NCBI GenBank assembly: GCA_022478985.1
Contig: JAKSZP010017400.1
Coordinates: 1 to 64,000 of the forward strand
DNA from: Massospora cicadina
Taxonomy: Eukaryota > Entomophthoromycota > Entomophthoromycetes > Entomophthorales > Entomophthoraceae
Reading direction: 5' to 3'
Length of the DNA stretch: 64,000 nt
The notes below the pieces were generated by a model that was not told where the DNA came from, ran no database searches, and saw only the letters and a program-made list of their open reading frames with translations. The position numbers and the translations under genes were made by a program. Numbering within the stretch: position 1 is the stretch's first letter; every line of letters begins with the position of its first letter. Shown here one piece after another: positions 1 through 10,697 of this stretch.

Positions 1-117
1 ATATGCAAAACAATTCCTGAACATCTCGACCGCCCATGAATGGGCCTGACACACCATTACAGAAGACATGACACTGGAATAGTATAATACCACATTCTCC
101 CCAGAGGAGGCACTACC

Positions 118-3100
118 GTGGATCATGGCTGTGTTCAAGGCCATCGAGGCCCTACACTAATCATAAACCTGAATCCCACCAGCCACTGCATCAGACCTGA
201 TGAAAGCGGGCTGGACAAAAGAAAAAGTGGTGGAGTGGGGACCATTCTGGGATTGGTCACTGGAAGAGGCCATCAACTGGTCTATCAATGGATTCACACC
301 GATGGAAATGAAATACTGGTTCTGAGCGGGGCCAGTATGGACCTAGTGCGCAAATGGGCAGAGCTGAGGGGTGACTAAACTTATTCACAAGACTCTTAGT
401 GTAAGTCCAGGGGAATGTCCCCTGTGTGTCAACTGGGCCCTCTTCCCATTTTTAAACAAAAAGGCTCCAAAGAGGGTGGAAGTACCTCTCATCACCCAGG
501 GCAATCTCACCCACGTGGTAGACAAACGATGGTTAACAGCTCTCCCTCTTTGGGTCCCTCCCCCATTGCCCACGTTCTCCTCTACTGAACTTGTATGCCT
601 GATTGGGGAAATTTGCACCAAAATTGCCAAAAATGAAGTCGATCAGTCCAAAAATGAGTGGAAAGGAGCCTGATGATCAGAATCCACACAGCTGAAAAGG
701 AATGAAGATTGACTTATTGGCTGGAATGCCAACAATTTTGATTTGTTCAATACCTCAATCACTAAGATTAACCCCCTTCCAAAATCATTGGGTTTGATCC
801 CCAACATGCAGGTAACAGCATCAAACACCATAGGCAATAGTTAGAAGCTCCCTCCCAGCCAATTGGGTGTTGCAGTTGACATAAAGTTTTTAACCAAATG
901 AATGGCCCAGCGACCGAGCATGGGCAGGTTGGGCATCCCAAATTTGTTCCCAACCAAATGGGACCGCCCCTATGTGGGGTGGCCTTGGGGGATTCCCGTT
1001 GCTCATTGGGCTAGATGCCGTCATGCCAACTGCTGGAAATGCAGTTGAGTCTCAGTTTGTGCGTTCAAAGTTGAACCAACAGTGACTCAGCCTGCCGCCG
1101 AATTCTTTGATGTCAGTTCCCAGTGAACTTATCTGCCCCCATTCCTGAATAATTCGCCAGTTAGGTCAAATTTGAGGGACCTGATCCTGGCTTGTTTCCT
1201 CTCCAATCAACCACTATTTAATCATTTGCATCACACTGAGAAAGTTGTTGGTCAATTCTTCTTTCTTAAATTTCCCATTAAAAACTTTTCCTAAAAATTA
1301 GTTTTTTTATGTTGAAAATAAACTGCCTTTTCCGCTGACCCTCACACTCCCCTCGGGGTTAATGGCCATACTCATCTGGTTTTTATTATGTGCCTGTATG
1401 AGATTCTGGCTCACTGGCAGTTTTTGGGAAAATTCCTTTCCAGTTCCATATCCATCATACCAGCAGCAGTGCCTTCAGCATTCTGGCTTGCCGTTTGGGT
1501 GCTCTGGCACCTAGGCTGGCAGGCCAGTCTAATTCTTACATGCTGTTTGCCTGACACTTAGAGGTCACCCTTCCCTATCAAAAAGTGGAAAATCTGGAAT
1601 GCCGTTGCAACAATCACCAAAGCTGCAGACTGGAACACAGCGGGGTTCACACATCAGAATCAGCCCAACCATGGATGGAACATGAGATTTCATCACAGGC
1701 AGCAATGGCGATGAAAAGGGTCATGACCACGGACCTAGTCTGAGAATAGCTCAAAGTGGGGATCTGCATCAAAACCATATGGGATTGAAAGCAATCCTTC
1801 CCAGAACCAACGCTAGTGGCCCCATATGCTGCCGAAGGTTTCACCCCCCAAAGCATTCCAATGGAGTGAGGCGGGATCTCCAGCAGCCATGGCATGAATA
1901 TTTACAGATGGGGGCTGGAATAGTGTCACAGTAAGGGACTGGTGCCAGCATAGCTCAGTTACGCTGGAGGTTCTTCAAAAATACCTACACCCAACATGCA
2001 GCCTGGAATCCGCCCTCAAGTGGTACTGAATGGGGTTCTCACCGATGGATGCCCCCAAGTGGCAAAACCTTGAGATTGTAGCACAAATGGCTGAAAATAT
2101 CAGTTGTTGAGGTATCAGCATTCATCAGATTAAAGCGTTTCTCAATCAGGGATTCAGCCTTGATGAATTGGTAAGCTGGATTTCGAAAGGGAAGACCCCC
2201 ACCAAAGTACCCAAACCAAGCGCAAAAACCAAATCCTACAGCGCAGCAGCAGCGCATAATGACGACAACACCTGGAATGGAGAAGGGAGCCACATTGAGT
2301 ACATCTGTCAGTTGATTAGTGGGGGCTTTATGGATGCCAGGTGCTGAAATCATACCTAAAGGATGCTATCTGAATCCACCTGCAGCTAGTGGAGGAGGAG
2401 GAATGGTCCAACCTGATAATGTCAATTTATCAGGAACTCAACAAAGTCAGCAGGAGGGGACTTCGATCACCACTGGGTACCCAAACAAGGGTATATTGAT
2501 ATAGCAATTCCAGGCGAATTGGACTGCAAGAAACCCCTCAAAATCAGCATCAAATATAAGGGAATTTATCTGCAAATGGAGCTTACCAGATATGTTAACC
2601 AAACAGCAAAGTGGGTATTCTTCCAGAACCTCCAAACCAATCATGAATGGGAGTGGGTGCATGAAGCGATCTGAACTGGATTATCATACTATGGGGAAGT
2701 ACAAGGATTTTGGCAAGCCGGCAGCTACTACATCACAAAGTGCCTCCGCCCTCAGACAGTGAAAGCGCTTTATGAACTGGTACCCTGGATGAAATCAAAC
2801 GAAATAGCCCTACCCCGAATCATCCACTTGCCCAGCCTAAACAGGGTAGTATACGTCAAATAAGAAGATGCCAAATAAGTGTGCCAGTTCTGTTACCAGA
2901 CTGGTCACACAATGGCTCAATGTCATCACCGCAAAGGTAAAACTACTTGGGAGTACAAATAGAACCCCATTGGGGGGTCACCAAGGTTGGTACCAAGACT
3001 TTCCACTTCCAAAAAGCCAGAGAATGAATCCTTTGCAATCTACTGGAGGTAGCTGACATGAAATGCCAACAACAAGAATTGGACCTGGCACATAGGGAAT

Positions 3101-3873
3101 CATGGGAGCGAGAAGCGGCCAAGTGACCCAAAGTGGATGACGAGCCATTTATAAATCCAAACCCCAAATTGTACATAATGGATGAAGAAACAGATCCTGT
3201 ACCATTGGAGCCATGTCCATCCCAAGTGGAATGGATTATCTGCAAGGAGGAAATATGGCAGAAGGCGAACCTGAAGAAGTCCCCCAAGAAAGGATGGACT
3301 CAGGAAACCAAAAAATCAAAATCAAAGCCTGACAAGCTGAAAGAAAATACTAAAACAAATAGGAAGTCATCGGCAAACAAACCTGAGGAGATCAGCAAAA
3401 AATCAGTAGATGCGACAAAATTGGCAAAGTTGGCCAGACAATCACCAACTAAAAAATCGAGTTCTGCTAACAAATCAAACAAAGGGGTGAGAATACAGAC
3501 AACGGAGGAGGGGGAATCTGCTGCTCCGCCAGTAGGGGATAAGGGGCACCTGTACCCAATCATAAAACTATCCCCATTATCCATTGCTATGGAGATGGGG
3601 ATGGCAACCAACTTCCCAGTGCACAGTATGCCAGGGAATATAAACCCAGTCCTGACCAACTGGTCCCAAAAGCTGAGTAATACCCCCACCAACCATAGAC
3701 GCCATCTTCAGCTACCAAACAGACCTCAGTACATGACTCGATCCATAACCCAGATAATGCTAATCCTCATACCCATGGGTCAGGCAGCTGGAAATGAGGA
3801 TTGTGACCACAAATGCTCGGGGGATGGCGAGCATACAAACAAGGAGGAGGAAGATGCACCATTTAAAAACTAA
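118..3873 (+). pseudogene. LINE-A ORF1 remnant (CCHC nucleic-acid-binding protein), interrupted by solo LTR
   Basis: Coding remnants lie at 118-399 and resume at about 1557 after the LTR. A weakly structured region at 1900-2850 carries several stops. It is followed by a zinc knuckle of spacing C-X2-C-X4-H-X4-C at 2882-2923 (CQFCYQTGHTMAQC). Downstream, 3133-3873 is an open frame of 246 codons. Its first two thirds are rich in Lys, Ser and Asn, consistent with a basic RNA-binding tail. L1-type ORF1 products bind element RNA, and I infer that role here. The last part of this frame overlaps the start of ORF2 in another frame. The upstream start lies before the window or is lost. Confidence 0.7.
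400..1556 (+). repeat. Solo LTR of the chromovirus A family inserted in LINE-A ORF1
   Basis: Starts TGTAAGTCC and ends CTGACA. It is flanked on both sides by the perfect 5-bp duplication CTTAG (395-399 and 1557-1561). It aligns along its length with the LTRs at 44883-46170 and 50022-51310, including the opening segment, a GGGCAA-CTCACCC-type segment near 500, and the 3' part near 1500-1556. No internal region is present, so it is the product of LTR-LTR recombination. It is about 130 bp shorter than the two complete LTRs, so it carries deletions. Open frames inside it are LTR sequence, not genes. Confidence 0.88.
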
Positions 3874-6800
3874 TAATAATATTGACCCAGTTTTTATCTC
3901 AGAAACGCAAGCTGGTAACCAAAAGGAAATGGTGCCAAGATCAAACAGTGATGTGAGAAACACCCATGGTCCTGCCAAATAGGCTACCAAGCCCTCTGGA
4001 TGGACCATGTGGCGATTGTCACAATGGACAAGAAAATAGACCTGGAATTTGTGGAGGAAACTCACACCAGAAGGATATTGATAGCGACAGCTACAAACAG
4101 AGAAACTGGCAAGAGCATATGAGTGGTAGCAGTCTATGCTCTACCAAAGCTCCACAAAAACTGTATTTTTGGGTATGCATAGTGGAGTGCCATCTAAAGC
4201 GATGACCGTAATAGCAGGAGACCTGAACTGTTGGATGAATGTGAGACTGGATACATTCCCAATGAGAGAACGTCCCAACAGAAAGGCCAACAAGATGCTG
4301 GATTACCTAAATAAATTGGGGATGTGCCTAACAATTGATGAAGAGGATGACGACCTGGTCAACTTAATGCTATGGTCATATGACTCCGCTGGATCCCCAC
4401 AGTCTGGATCACATTTATACTAAATCCTAGTGTCATCAGATCTCAAGTCAATGTCGTCTAACAGCGAGGTCAGCATAAATGCTGAAAGTGACCATATGGT
4501 CATCCACATGGATATTGATATTGAAGAACCCCAGAGGAACAGCGAATGGCAGCTGACACCAGCCACGCTGAGGGACGGGGAATGGCGCCAAAAGATTGAT
4601 GCTGGACTGGATCAACTGGTAGCATATCTGGACAGCCACCTGGAGTTGGACCCACTAGAATGTTGGACTCAGATCAAAGTGAAACTGAAGCATGATAGCA
4701 TGAAGTTCGAAAAAGTGACCTCCTTCAAGTGAACTGCTGCCTTGAAGCAGCTGAAGTCTAAATTAGAAAGGCTGAGGCTCACCTGGTGGGACATCAAAGA
4801 CTGGTGGAATGAGTACCAAACAACGCACAAAAAGTATTGGGCCATAATGATGAAAAAAGACTTGGAGAGATGGACCAATGTGACTTACCAATATCAGAGC
4901 CTAGTGGGGATGATGACCAAAGAGGGCCTGAAGCACCTCAAGGAAATTCGAACCAATGCTAGGGTATGGGAAGTGGAGACAGCGTAAGGGGGAGTATCAA
5001 AAGACCCAGAAATGATCAAGCGTGAGGTCGAGCAATTCTATGGTGATCTTTTCTGACAACGAGAAACAAGCAAATAAGCAACAAATACCCTTATTGACCT
5101 GGCCAAGGTGGCACTGGGGGGATGTATGCTTGGAAGATGTCGCCAAATTATCCACCAAAATCTCTATCAATGAAGTTAAGAGGGCGCTAAAGGAGTCACC
5201 AAGAATGAAAGCACCAGGCCCTGAAAATATGTGCACAGAAATATACAGTGCATTCCGCAACTGCATCACGCTGGAGATCAAGGCCCTCTTTAACCACTGT
5301 TTACAAAATGGCCAGCAAATCCTGGGGAGCTAAGAGACCCAAATTGTACTTTTGTACAAAAAGGGACTCCAACGCCAACTCCAGAACTGGCACCTAATTG
5401 CACTATCAATTGCTGATTTAGAAACTGCTCACATGAATACTATCTAATCGCTGATGGCAACAGCACCACACATGTTTCATAAAGCCCAGAATGGCTTCAT
5501 CAAAGGCTGGAGTATATGTGATAGCATTGGTTCAGTCCAAAGCATACTCCAGGATGTGAGGGGTATTGAGCAGGAGTACATTATGTTCATAGACATGGAA
5601 AAGGCATACAACTGAGTAGCGTGGTCATTCCTACATGAGGTGCTAAAGGCAGTCAGTATTTCTGACACTTTTTGAGCATGGATAACGATGCTGTACTCAA
5701 GCCTGGTAACAAAGGTGATTGTCACAGATGGCGTAACCAACAAAATCCCAGTCAGGCAGGGTCTCCAATAAGGCGACCCTATGTCACCAAAACTCTTTAA
5801 ATTTGTAGCCAACATTCTGCTGGCAGCAGAAGATGCGAAACTCTGGGGCCTAGTCCACCCTAATCAAATGCCACTGAAGATGCTAGCATTCACTGATGAC
5901 TTGGTAGTATGCATAAACTCACCAACTGACCTCCAGGGTGGTAAGGAACTATTAAACCTTTACCAGCTGACTTTGAACACAAAAGTCAACTTAGCAAAAA
6001 CCTCATTGATGAGGATCAGCAACCCAAAATTTAGCCTGCTGACTGACACAACACCAATTATGAAATCCCAGACAGTCTGATACCTTGGGATACTATTCAA
6101 TGATAAGAGACCAGCGGTACTGGAGACCGAACAGGAAGTATTGTCAAGCTTATTGATCCTAATGGCATGCTGGAAGAGCGCCAGACTATGCCTCGAGGAG
6201 AAAGTGCAGGAAATCAATGTCTTCATCTTCTTGAAGTTGTGGTACATTGATCATGTGCTGCCAATGAGCCTTAACCTAGAGAAGAAAACCAGGAAAATGC
6301 TCTGAACCTTCCTGTGGTTCAAGGTGAAGGCAGCGCCAAAAGCGCTGGAAGCCCTGTCAAAACTAAATAACAAAGGAGGCATGGGACTCCTGGACTTCAA
6401 ATCTCATGCCTGGCAAATATGGGGAAGTCATTCCTTAAGCTAACACAGATGCACATGCGTTGCCCAACCCTAGCGTGGGGCGTGAACTTGGCAAGAGCCC
6501 AAGGTCTTCAAGAGCCGGTCTCACCCTGCTCAATACATGAATGGAAGGAGTACCAGCTGTGGATAACCTTCCAAAAGGGTACTCCACATTACTGGCGACT
6601 ATGCAATTGGGCTGTGCACCAGGGTGGATGGTCATTTGAGCGATTGGCCCAAGATGCTGACCAAAATCAAAGGGATATAAAAGACCGTAATTCTGCAATG
6701 ATTTCCACAATGAGCTGGGAGGAGCATAACTGAATCGCTGATAAATACACAACCAAGTCAATCAAAATAAGGTACAAATTGATGCTGATAGAATATGGGG

Positions 6801-7309
6801 ATCCGCTCCCAAAACCAGGACGCAATCTGCCCACCCATCCACAAATCCTAAACAACTGGACTACTGAAGGCCATGACACCAACTACCTGATGAAGGAGTT
6901 GATTTTGGGTCTAAACTCCCATTTAGAAACAGCCAAACAGCGTTTGGTAACCTGGCAGATCCTAAACTGGGCATTAAAATTGAGCAAGCACAGCAGGCTG
7001 GACTATCAGCACAAAGAGTGCCCCATATGCACTGAACCAGAAGCAGACATTGCCCACTGCTATTTTGAATGCGCCATGTTCAAAAAATACTGGTCTATGA
7101 TGCAACAAATCCTATCAGGTAAACAATCGCCAATGGGAATACATCCATTGCAGGATCTTTTCTTCATGAAAACCCTGAGAATGGCTCTGATTCAACTACA
7201 AGCCTTCATTTACCATTATTGTGTATGGGTAATTCACTGTGCCCTTGTTGCCAAGATTTTGAGCAACGAGCACCCCCACCACAAAGGTTTGGTATTGAAG
7301 ACCATTTAG
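3794..7309 (+). pseudogene. LINE-A ORF2 remnant (endonuclease, reverse transcriptase)
   Basis: The start at 3794 opens with a typical APE-type endonuclease strand (MRIVTTNARG). An endonuclease GDLN motif follows at about 4217-4228. RT motif A reads IDMEKAYN then a stop near 5587-5621, where the family usually has KAYDR. Motif B reads GLQ-stop-GDPMSP near 5759-5785. Motif C is AFTDDL at 5886-5903 with both aspartates intact. A C-terminal CPIC...HCYFEC motif sits at 7019-7090. The protein would have copied LINE RNA at a nicked genomic site. At least a dozen stops or shifts make it non-functional. Several stops sit where Arg or Gln is expected, consistent with C-to-T decay. Confidence 0.82.
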
Positions 7310-7642
7310 ATTACTTCTGATCAGATCCATCAGATCTCAAAATTTTTGCGCCAAATCCCCGGGTGTTATAAAGCTGCACATTTGGCTTTCCCCACCAGAT
7401 CGCTCATTGTATGTGATGAGGCAACTAATTGACTGGGAATTGAATGGCCTGTAAGCCCACTGATGCTAGAACCATGGCCAGCAATGGTGATCGCCAATCA
7501 GCAATGGTCAGAGGTGCTAGAACTCTAGTGTCCCAAACTCCCAGTCTTTTTTACCCTTGGCTGAATTGCCTGTATTCCACCCTTCCCTCTTACTTTCCCT
7601 TAGATTTATTTTAAAATAAAGTATGGATTTTTTTTAAAAAAA

Positions 7643-7720
7643 TCTAGCATAATCAGCTCAGCTTTTGGCTTTAAAATAAAATTTTATAAAGGTTGCTTGT
7701 TCAAATCCTGGTGATCCCTT
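7643..7720 (+). repeat. tRNA-like SINE head (candidate)
   Basis: A box-A-like stretch (AATCAGCTCAGC) is followed about 50 bases later by a good box-B-like stretch (TTGTTCAAATCC), a spacing compatible with a tRNA-derived RNA polymerase III promoter. It begins right after the A/T-rich tail of LINE-A. I see no clear duplication around it and it does not fold convincingly as a tRNA, so a decayed SINE head is more likely than a tRNA gene. It differs from the SINE family at 24323 and 40115. Confidence 0.35.
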
Positions 7721-8089
7721 TTTAACCGACTTTGAAGAAGAAGAAGGTTATCAATTTGACCTGTGTGTATGTTTTTCTTCTTTTTCTGTTTGTTCGCGCA
7801 TAACTCTATAATATTGTACCAATTTGGATGATCATCTTCTTCAAAAATAGAGGATACTCAACTTAGGTCCCATTTTACTTTTGTAATTATTGGTCAAGTA
7901 TCTGCTCATTAATTTAGTAAGTATGTCAAAATGGGCTCAGAAGCGATGGATACTTGTGGGACTAATACAACTCTGGATAAACTTATTCCAGCATTGTTGA
8001 AGTAATAGCTTCAAAGCACTTTTGATATGTCCTATGGTTGGGAGGGTGTGTTCAAAATTCAGTCAATATGAGCTCATAGCAGGATAAGC
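7721..8089. other. Unassigned AT-rich interval, possible SINE/LINE tail
   Basis: No coding frame or known terminus was recognised. The first 200 bases (starting TTTTTAACCGACTTTGAAG and including TTCGCGCATAACTC) look like a dispersed-repeat body rather than random sequence, and may belong to the tRNA-headed unit just upstream. The second half is plain AT-rich DNA. Confidence 0.3.
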
Positions 8090-8370
8090 TTAAATCATTA
8101 TAGATGGCTATTATTTTTTGCATAATTTGACCAATAAACTCATTTAAATTTGGTAAAATGAATTATTTTAGATAGCAATCAGTAAATTTACATAGATTGA
8201 CTTTTAAAAGCAACCAAATCTAATAAAATGAATTACTTTAGATGGTGATCAGTAATTTTGGAATATGTTGACCAATTAAATCATCTAAATTTAATAAAAT
8301 GAAGTATTGTAGATGGTGATCAGTAAATTTAGTATAATTTAATTAATAAAAACAACTAGATTTCTTAAAA
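8090..8370. repeat. Tandem repeat, about 71-bp unit, four decayed copies
   Basis: Successive units begin near 8090, 8155, 8225 and 8296. The later ones share AAAATGAA-TA-TTTAGAT followed by GATCAGTAA and then an AAT-rich second half. Units are 65-71 bp and roughly 70-80 percent alike by eye. No coding potential. Confidence 0.7.
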
Positions 8371-8584
8371 TGATATTAGTACATTTATATATAAGATACT
8401 ATATTTATTAGATATACAATGAGTTTTAATTTTATAGAGAAATAATAAGGGGTCAAAAAATAAATAGAGATAGTAATATTTAATAAAAGTAGGAAAAAGA
8501 GCCACTTTTAAAAATGCACTAATTTTTTGAGGGGAAAAGAGCTAGGGTTAAAGATTTTTTGGGAAAAAAGAACCTTCTCAAATT

Positions 8585-8935
8585 TTTTTGGAAAAAAAGA
8601 ACCTCCTTTAAAAAAAGCTCTAAAAAGTATGATTAATTGAGAAATTAAGCCTACTCAATGAAACCCTTTTTGAAGTTGGCGCCATATTTTAACTGACTTA
8701 TAATAGGTATTTATAATTTATCTACTCAGTACTATTTATTCTAAGTTGCTTATAGTTTACATTTGAACCTAATACAGACATAAGATATAGACTGTATTTA
8801 TGAGCAAAATTCTATAATTTAGTTATAATATGGCGCCAACTTCAAAAAGGGTTTTATTGAGTAGGCTTAATTTCTCAATTATTTCATAGTTTTTAGAGCT
8901 TTTTTGGGGAGGTTCTTTTTTTCCCAATTTTTATT
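8585..8935. mobile_element. Fold-back element / MITE with about 115-bp inverted arms
   Basis: The left arm (about 8588-8706) and right arm (about 8818-8935) are reverse complements with few mismatches. Both contain GGCGCCA, TTGAAGTTGG, GAGTAGGCTTAA (or its complement) and AGAACCTCC. About 110 bp of AT-rich spacer separates them, and there is no coding sequence. A partial extra copy of the outermost motif (GGGAAAAAAGAACC) lies just left at about 8560-8580. I could not define a target duplication. It lies 25 bp outside the Helitron 3' terminus. Confidence 0.7.
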
Positions 8936-8959
8936 TACTTATTCACTTTTTATCATTTA

Positions 8960-8992
8960 CTAGAGAAATACCCATGCTTTACAACGGAGGTT
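8960..8992 (-). other. Helitron 3' terminus: hairpin followed by CTAG
   Basis: Read on the minus strand, the segment is ACCTCCGTTGTAAAGCATGG, then GTATTTCTCTAG, then a flanking T. An imperfect stem (ACC-CGT with GCATGGGT) lies about 8 bases before CTAG. This is the layout of the Helitron transposition terminator. The stem has mismatches, in keeping with an old copy. Confidence 0.72.
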
Positions 8993-9033
8993 CACATTGT
9001 ACATAATGAAAATGTTAGTTTAATTAATAAAAT

Positions 9034-9530
9034 TTAATAAAGTGGGTTTCTTATAAATAAAAAGCTGTTATCCTTGACTTCATTTGCATGGTTTTTAATT
9101 AATGCAATAATATATTTAGTATGTACCATGCATATGTTGCAATGTAACTCAAAGGAAGAAAGTGTGTTTTTATTCTGTTTATGGAAGTACTTTTGAATAC
9201 ACAATATTTTTGTTTTTCTGTCTGGTGTGTACACAAATAAATCAGAAGGTTTTCTGATGCATGAGCATGCCACATACAGCTGTTCTTGTGATAAGCATAT
9301 ATTTTTCAAATTTAGTCCACACACTTGTAGTAAATTGCCATGTGCTTTGTTGATAGCCATTGCAAATATGAGTCACACCAGAAACTGTAAACGTTTGAAT
9401 TTGAATGGAATATCTGTCAAAAATCATTAAGATGTGTGGCAACAGTACATCTTCTTTTTTATAATTCCATTTGTATTGTAGCTTTAGTGATATAGTTCAT
9501 CATCTTTTTTACTGAAAGCCTGGTACCATT
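9034..9530 (-). pseudogene. Helitron Pif1-like helicase, C-terminal part
   Basis: The minus-strand frame at 9360-9034 carries INKAHGN, QVCGLNL, QLYVACS and PSDLFVY. These are the conserved C-terminal helicase motifs of Helitron proteins (usual forms INKAQGQ and LYVALSR/LYVACSR). Upstream, in shifted frames, NGTRL and TDIPFKFKRLQF can be read, with a TGA stop just before the INKAHG segment. The reading frame is cut at 9530 by the large Ty3/gypsy element. It resumes at 24048, where LCN reads straight into the NG of NGTRL once the element and one duplication are removed. The role in the family is DNA unwinding during rolling-circle transposition. Confidence 0.85.
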
Positions 9531-10646
9531 TGTTAAGTTTTGAGGATTGACTCAATTAGTTAATATAATGCTGCTTTGATAGCTGGGAAGAGTTTTGACC
9601 AATATATCCTCAATTCTGCTATGTGTCTTATAGTATTTTCTAACAGTTCTGAAGCTCACAAAGCTAAAACAACAATACTTGACTCTTTGGTCTCTTTTTT
9701 TAGTACTAGATGGTCCCACAATAATTGACTCTTCTGGTCTCTTCTGGGTATTTTTCCCTCTCTAATCAGGAACTCTCCTGACACAGTTAATAATGACAAG
9801 CTCTCCTTAACTCTTGTCTACACTTCTTAATATGAAGATAGAATTAATAGAAGTTAATATAAGATGAAAAAAATATGATTATATGGTAAGATGATGATTT
9901 TATTTCAAGGCCAGGCGCCAGTATTTTATACCTCTAGGGCATCTCCTGGCCATACTCATCTATTAGATGAATTCAATAAAGCTATGCCAATCCTCTATGG
10001 ATTATGGCAGTGGTTATTGAAAATACTTAACTTAATTTGTCCTTGAATTAACTTAATTATAATCATTTCAGCCTAATGAAGGCACTTATTCTCTCATAAT
10101 TTGGAAAATTTTAGGTGTAATACTAGCACTTCAGTGGTGTATATTTGCTTTTCAACCAGCTGATTACATTTTATCATACAGATAATGAAATACAATAAAT
10201 GGAAGAAAAGAATATATGAAATTTTAATATGATGAACCCTTAATAGTGACTTCATCAGGCCTCTCAATAGTACTAGGTACTTCCTATTTGGGCCATCCAT
10301 GTGCAAGTACTATTGTGCTGATTATAAGATTGACATACATAAAAAATATATCATTCATTAATTATAATTGCATTAAATTTGAAATTACAATTAAGTATAT
10401 GCCATAAACCCATTTGATTCACCCAAGTTGGTCCCCTAATTGTCCATAATAAATAATATCATAGCTATTATTAGCTATGATAATTTGGGATGTTAGATGC
10501 AATCAAGATAGTTTTGTGATAAATTTGATTCAACAGATTATGCAGATGAATTGTAAAGGATCAAAGGATCCATCAATGGGAGTAATCTATCAGCATTGAT
10601 AATTTTCTCTAAGAGTTTATTTTTGAGTCAGCCATCAGAATCTATT
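9531..10646 (-). repeat. 3' LTR of Ty3/gypsy 1
   Basis: The left boundary TGTTAAGTTTTGAGG follows the duplication CCATT. The right boundary is placed at 10640-10650 by alignment with the other LTR and by the adjacent purine tract. The two LTRs share long identical stretches, for example around 9620-9700 with 23000-23090. Both contain the same 30-bp tailed insertion, so that insertion predates this integration. The exact right edge is uncertain by a few bases because the terminal dinucleotide has mutated. Confidence 0.85.
9696..9725 (-). mobile_element. Ultra-short tailed insertion (longest form, 30 bp) inside the LTR
   Basis: On the minus strand the insert ends GGGACCATCTAGTACTA followed by A residues. 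It is flanked by TGACTCTTTGGTCTCT (9680-9695) and the near-identical TGACTCTTCTGGTCTCT (9726-9742). Its 3' half is the same core seen at four other sites, while the extra 12 bases at the 5' side occur only here and in the sister LTR. Confidence 0.75.
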
Positions 10647-10697
10647 TCCCCCACTTGACTGGAATATAAACCCCAAGTTTACCAATTTTTTTCTTCA

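Larger units (their letters stand above)
1..7640 (+). mobile_element. LINE-A, old non-LTR retrotransposon, 5' end outside window, split by a solo LTR
   Basis: Reading + strand frames in order gives an ORF1 with a CCHC knuckle (2882-2923) and a lysine-rich tail, then an ORF2 with an L1-type endonuclease, a reverse transcriptase and a C-terminal Cys/His motif. This is the domain order of L1-like non-LTR elements. The 3' untranslated part ends in an A/T-rich tail near 7610-7640. Target duplications cannot be tested because the 5' end lies outside the window. ORF1 and ORF2 overlap by about 80 bp in different frames (ORF2 start at 3794, ORF1 stop near 3871). Stops and frameshifts are frequent, so the copy is dead and old. 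The solo LTR at 400-1556 entered later, because LINE sequence continues directly on either side of its CTTAG duplication. Confidence 0.85.

Noticed and set aside
3133..3873. Possible host gene encoding a lysine-rich protein of 246 residues
   Set aside because: It follows a CCHC knuckle in order and overlaps the endonuclease frame of LINE-A, so it is the ORF1 tail of that element.
10261..10320. Further copy of the tailed core (AATAGTACTAGGTAC)
   Set aside because: It shares only AGTACTAG, lacks the rest of the core and an A-run, and has no flanking duplication.
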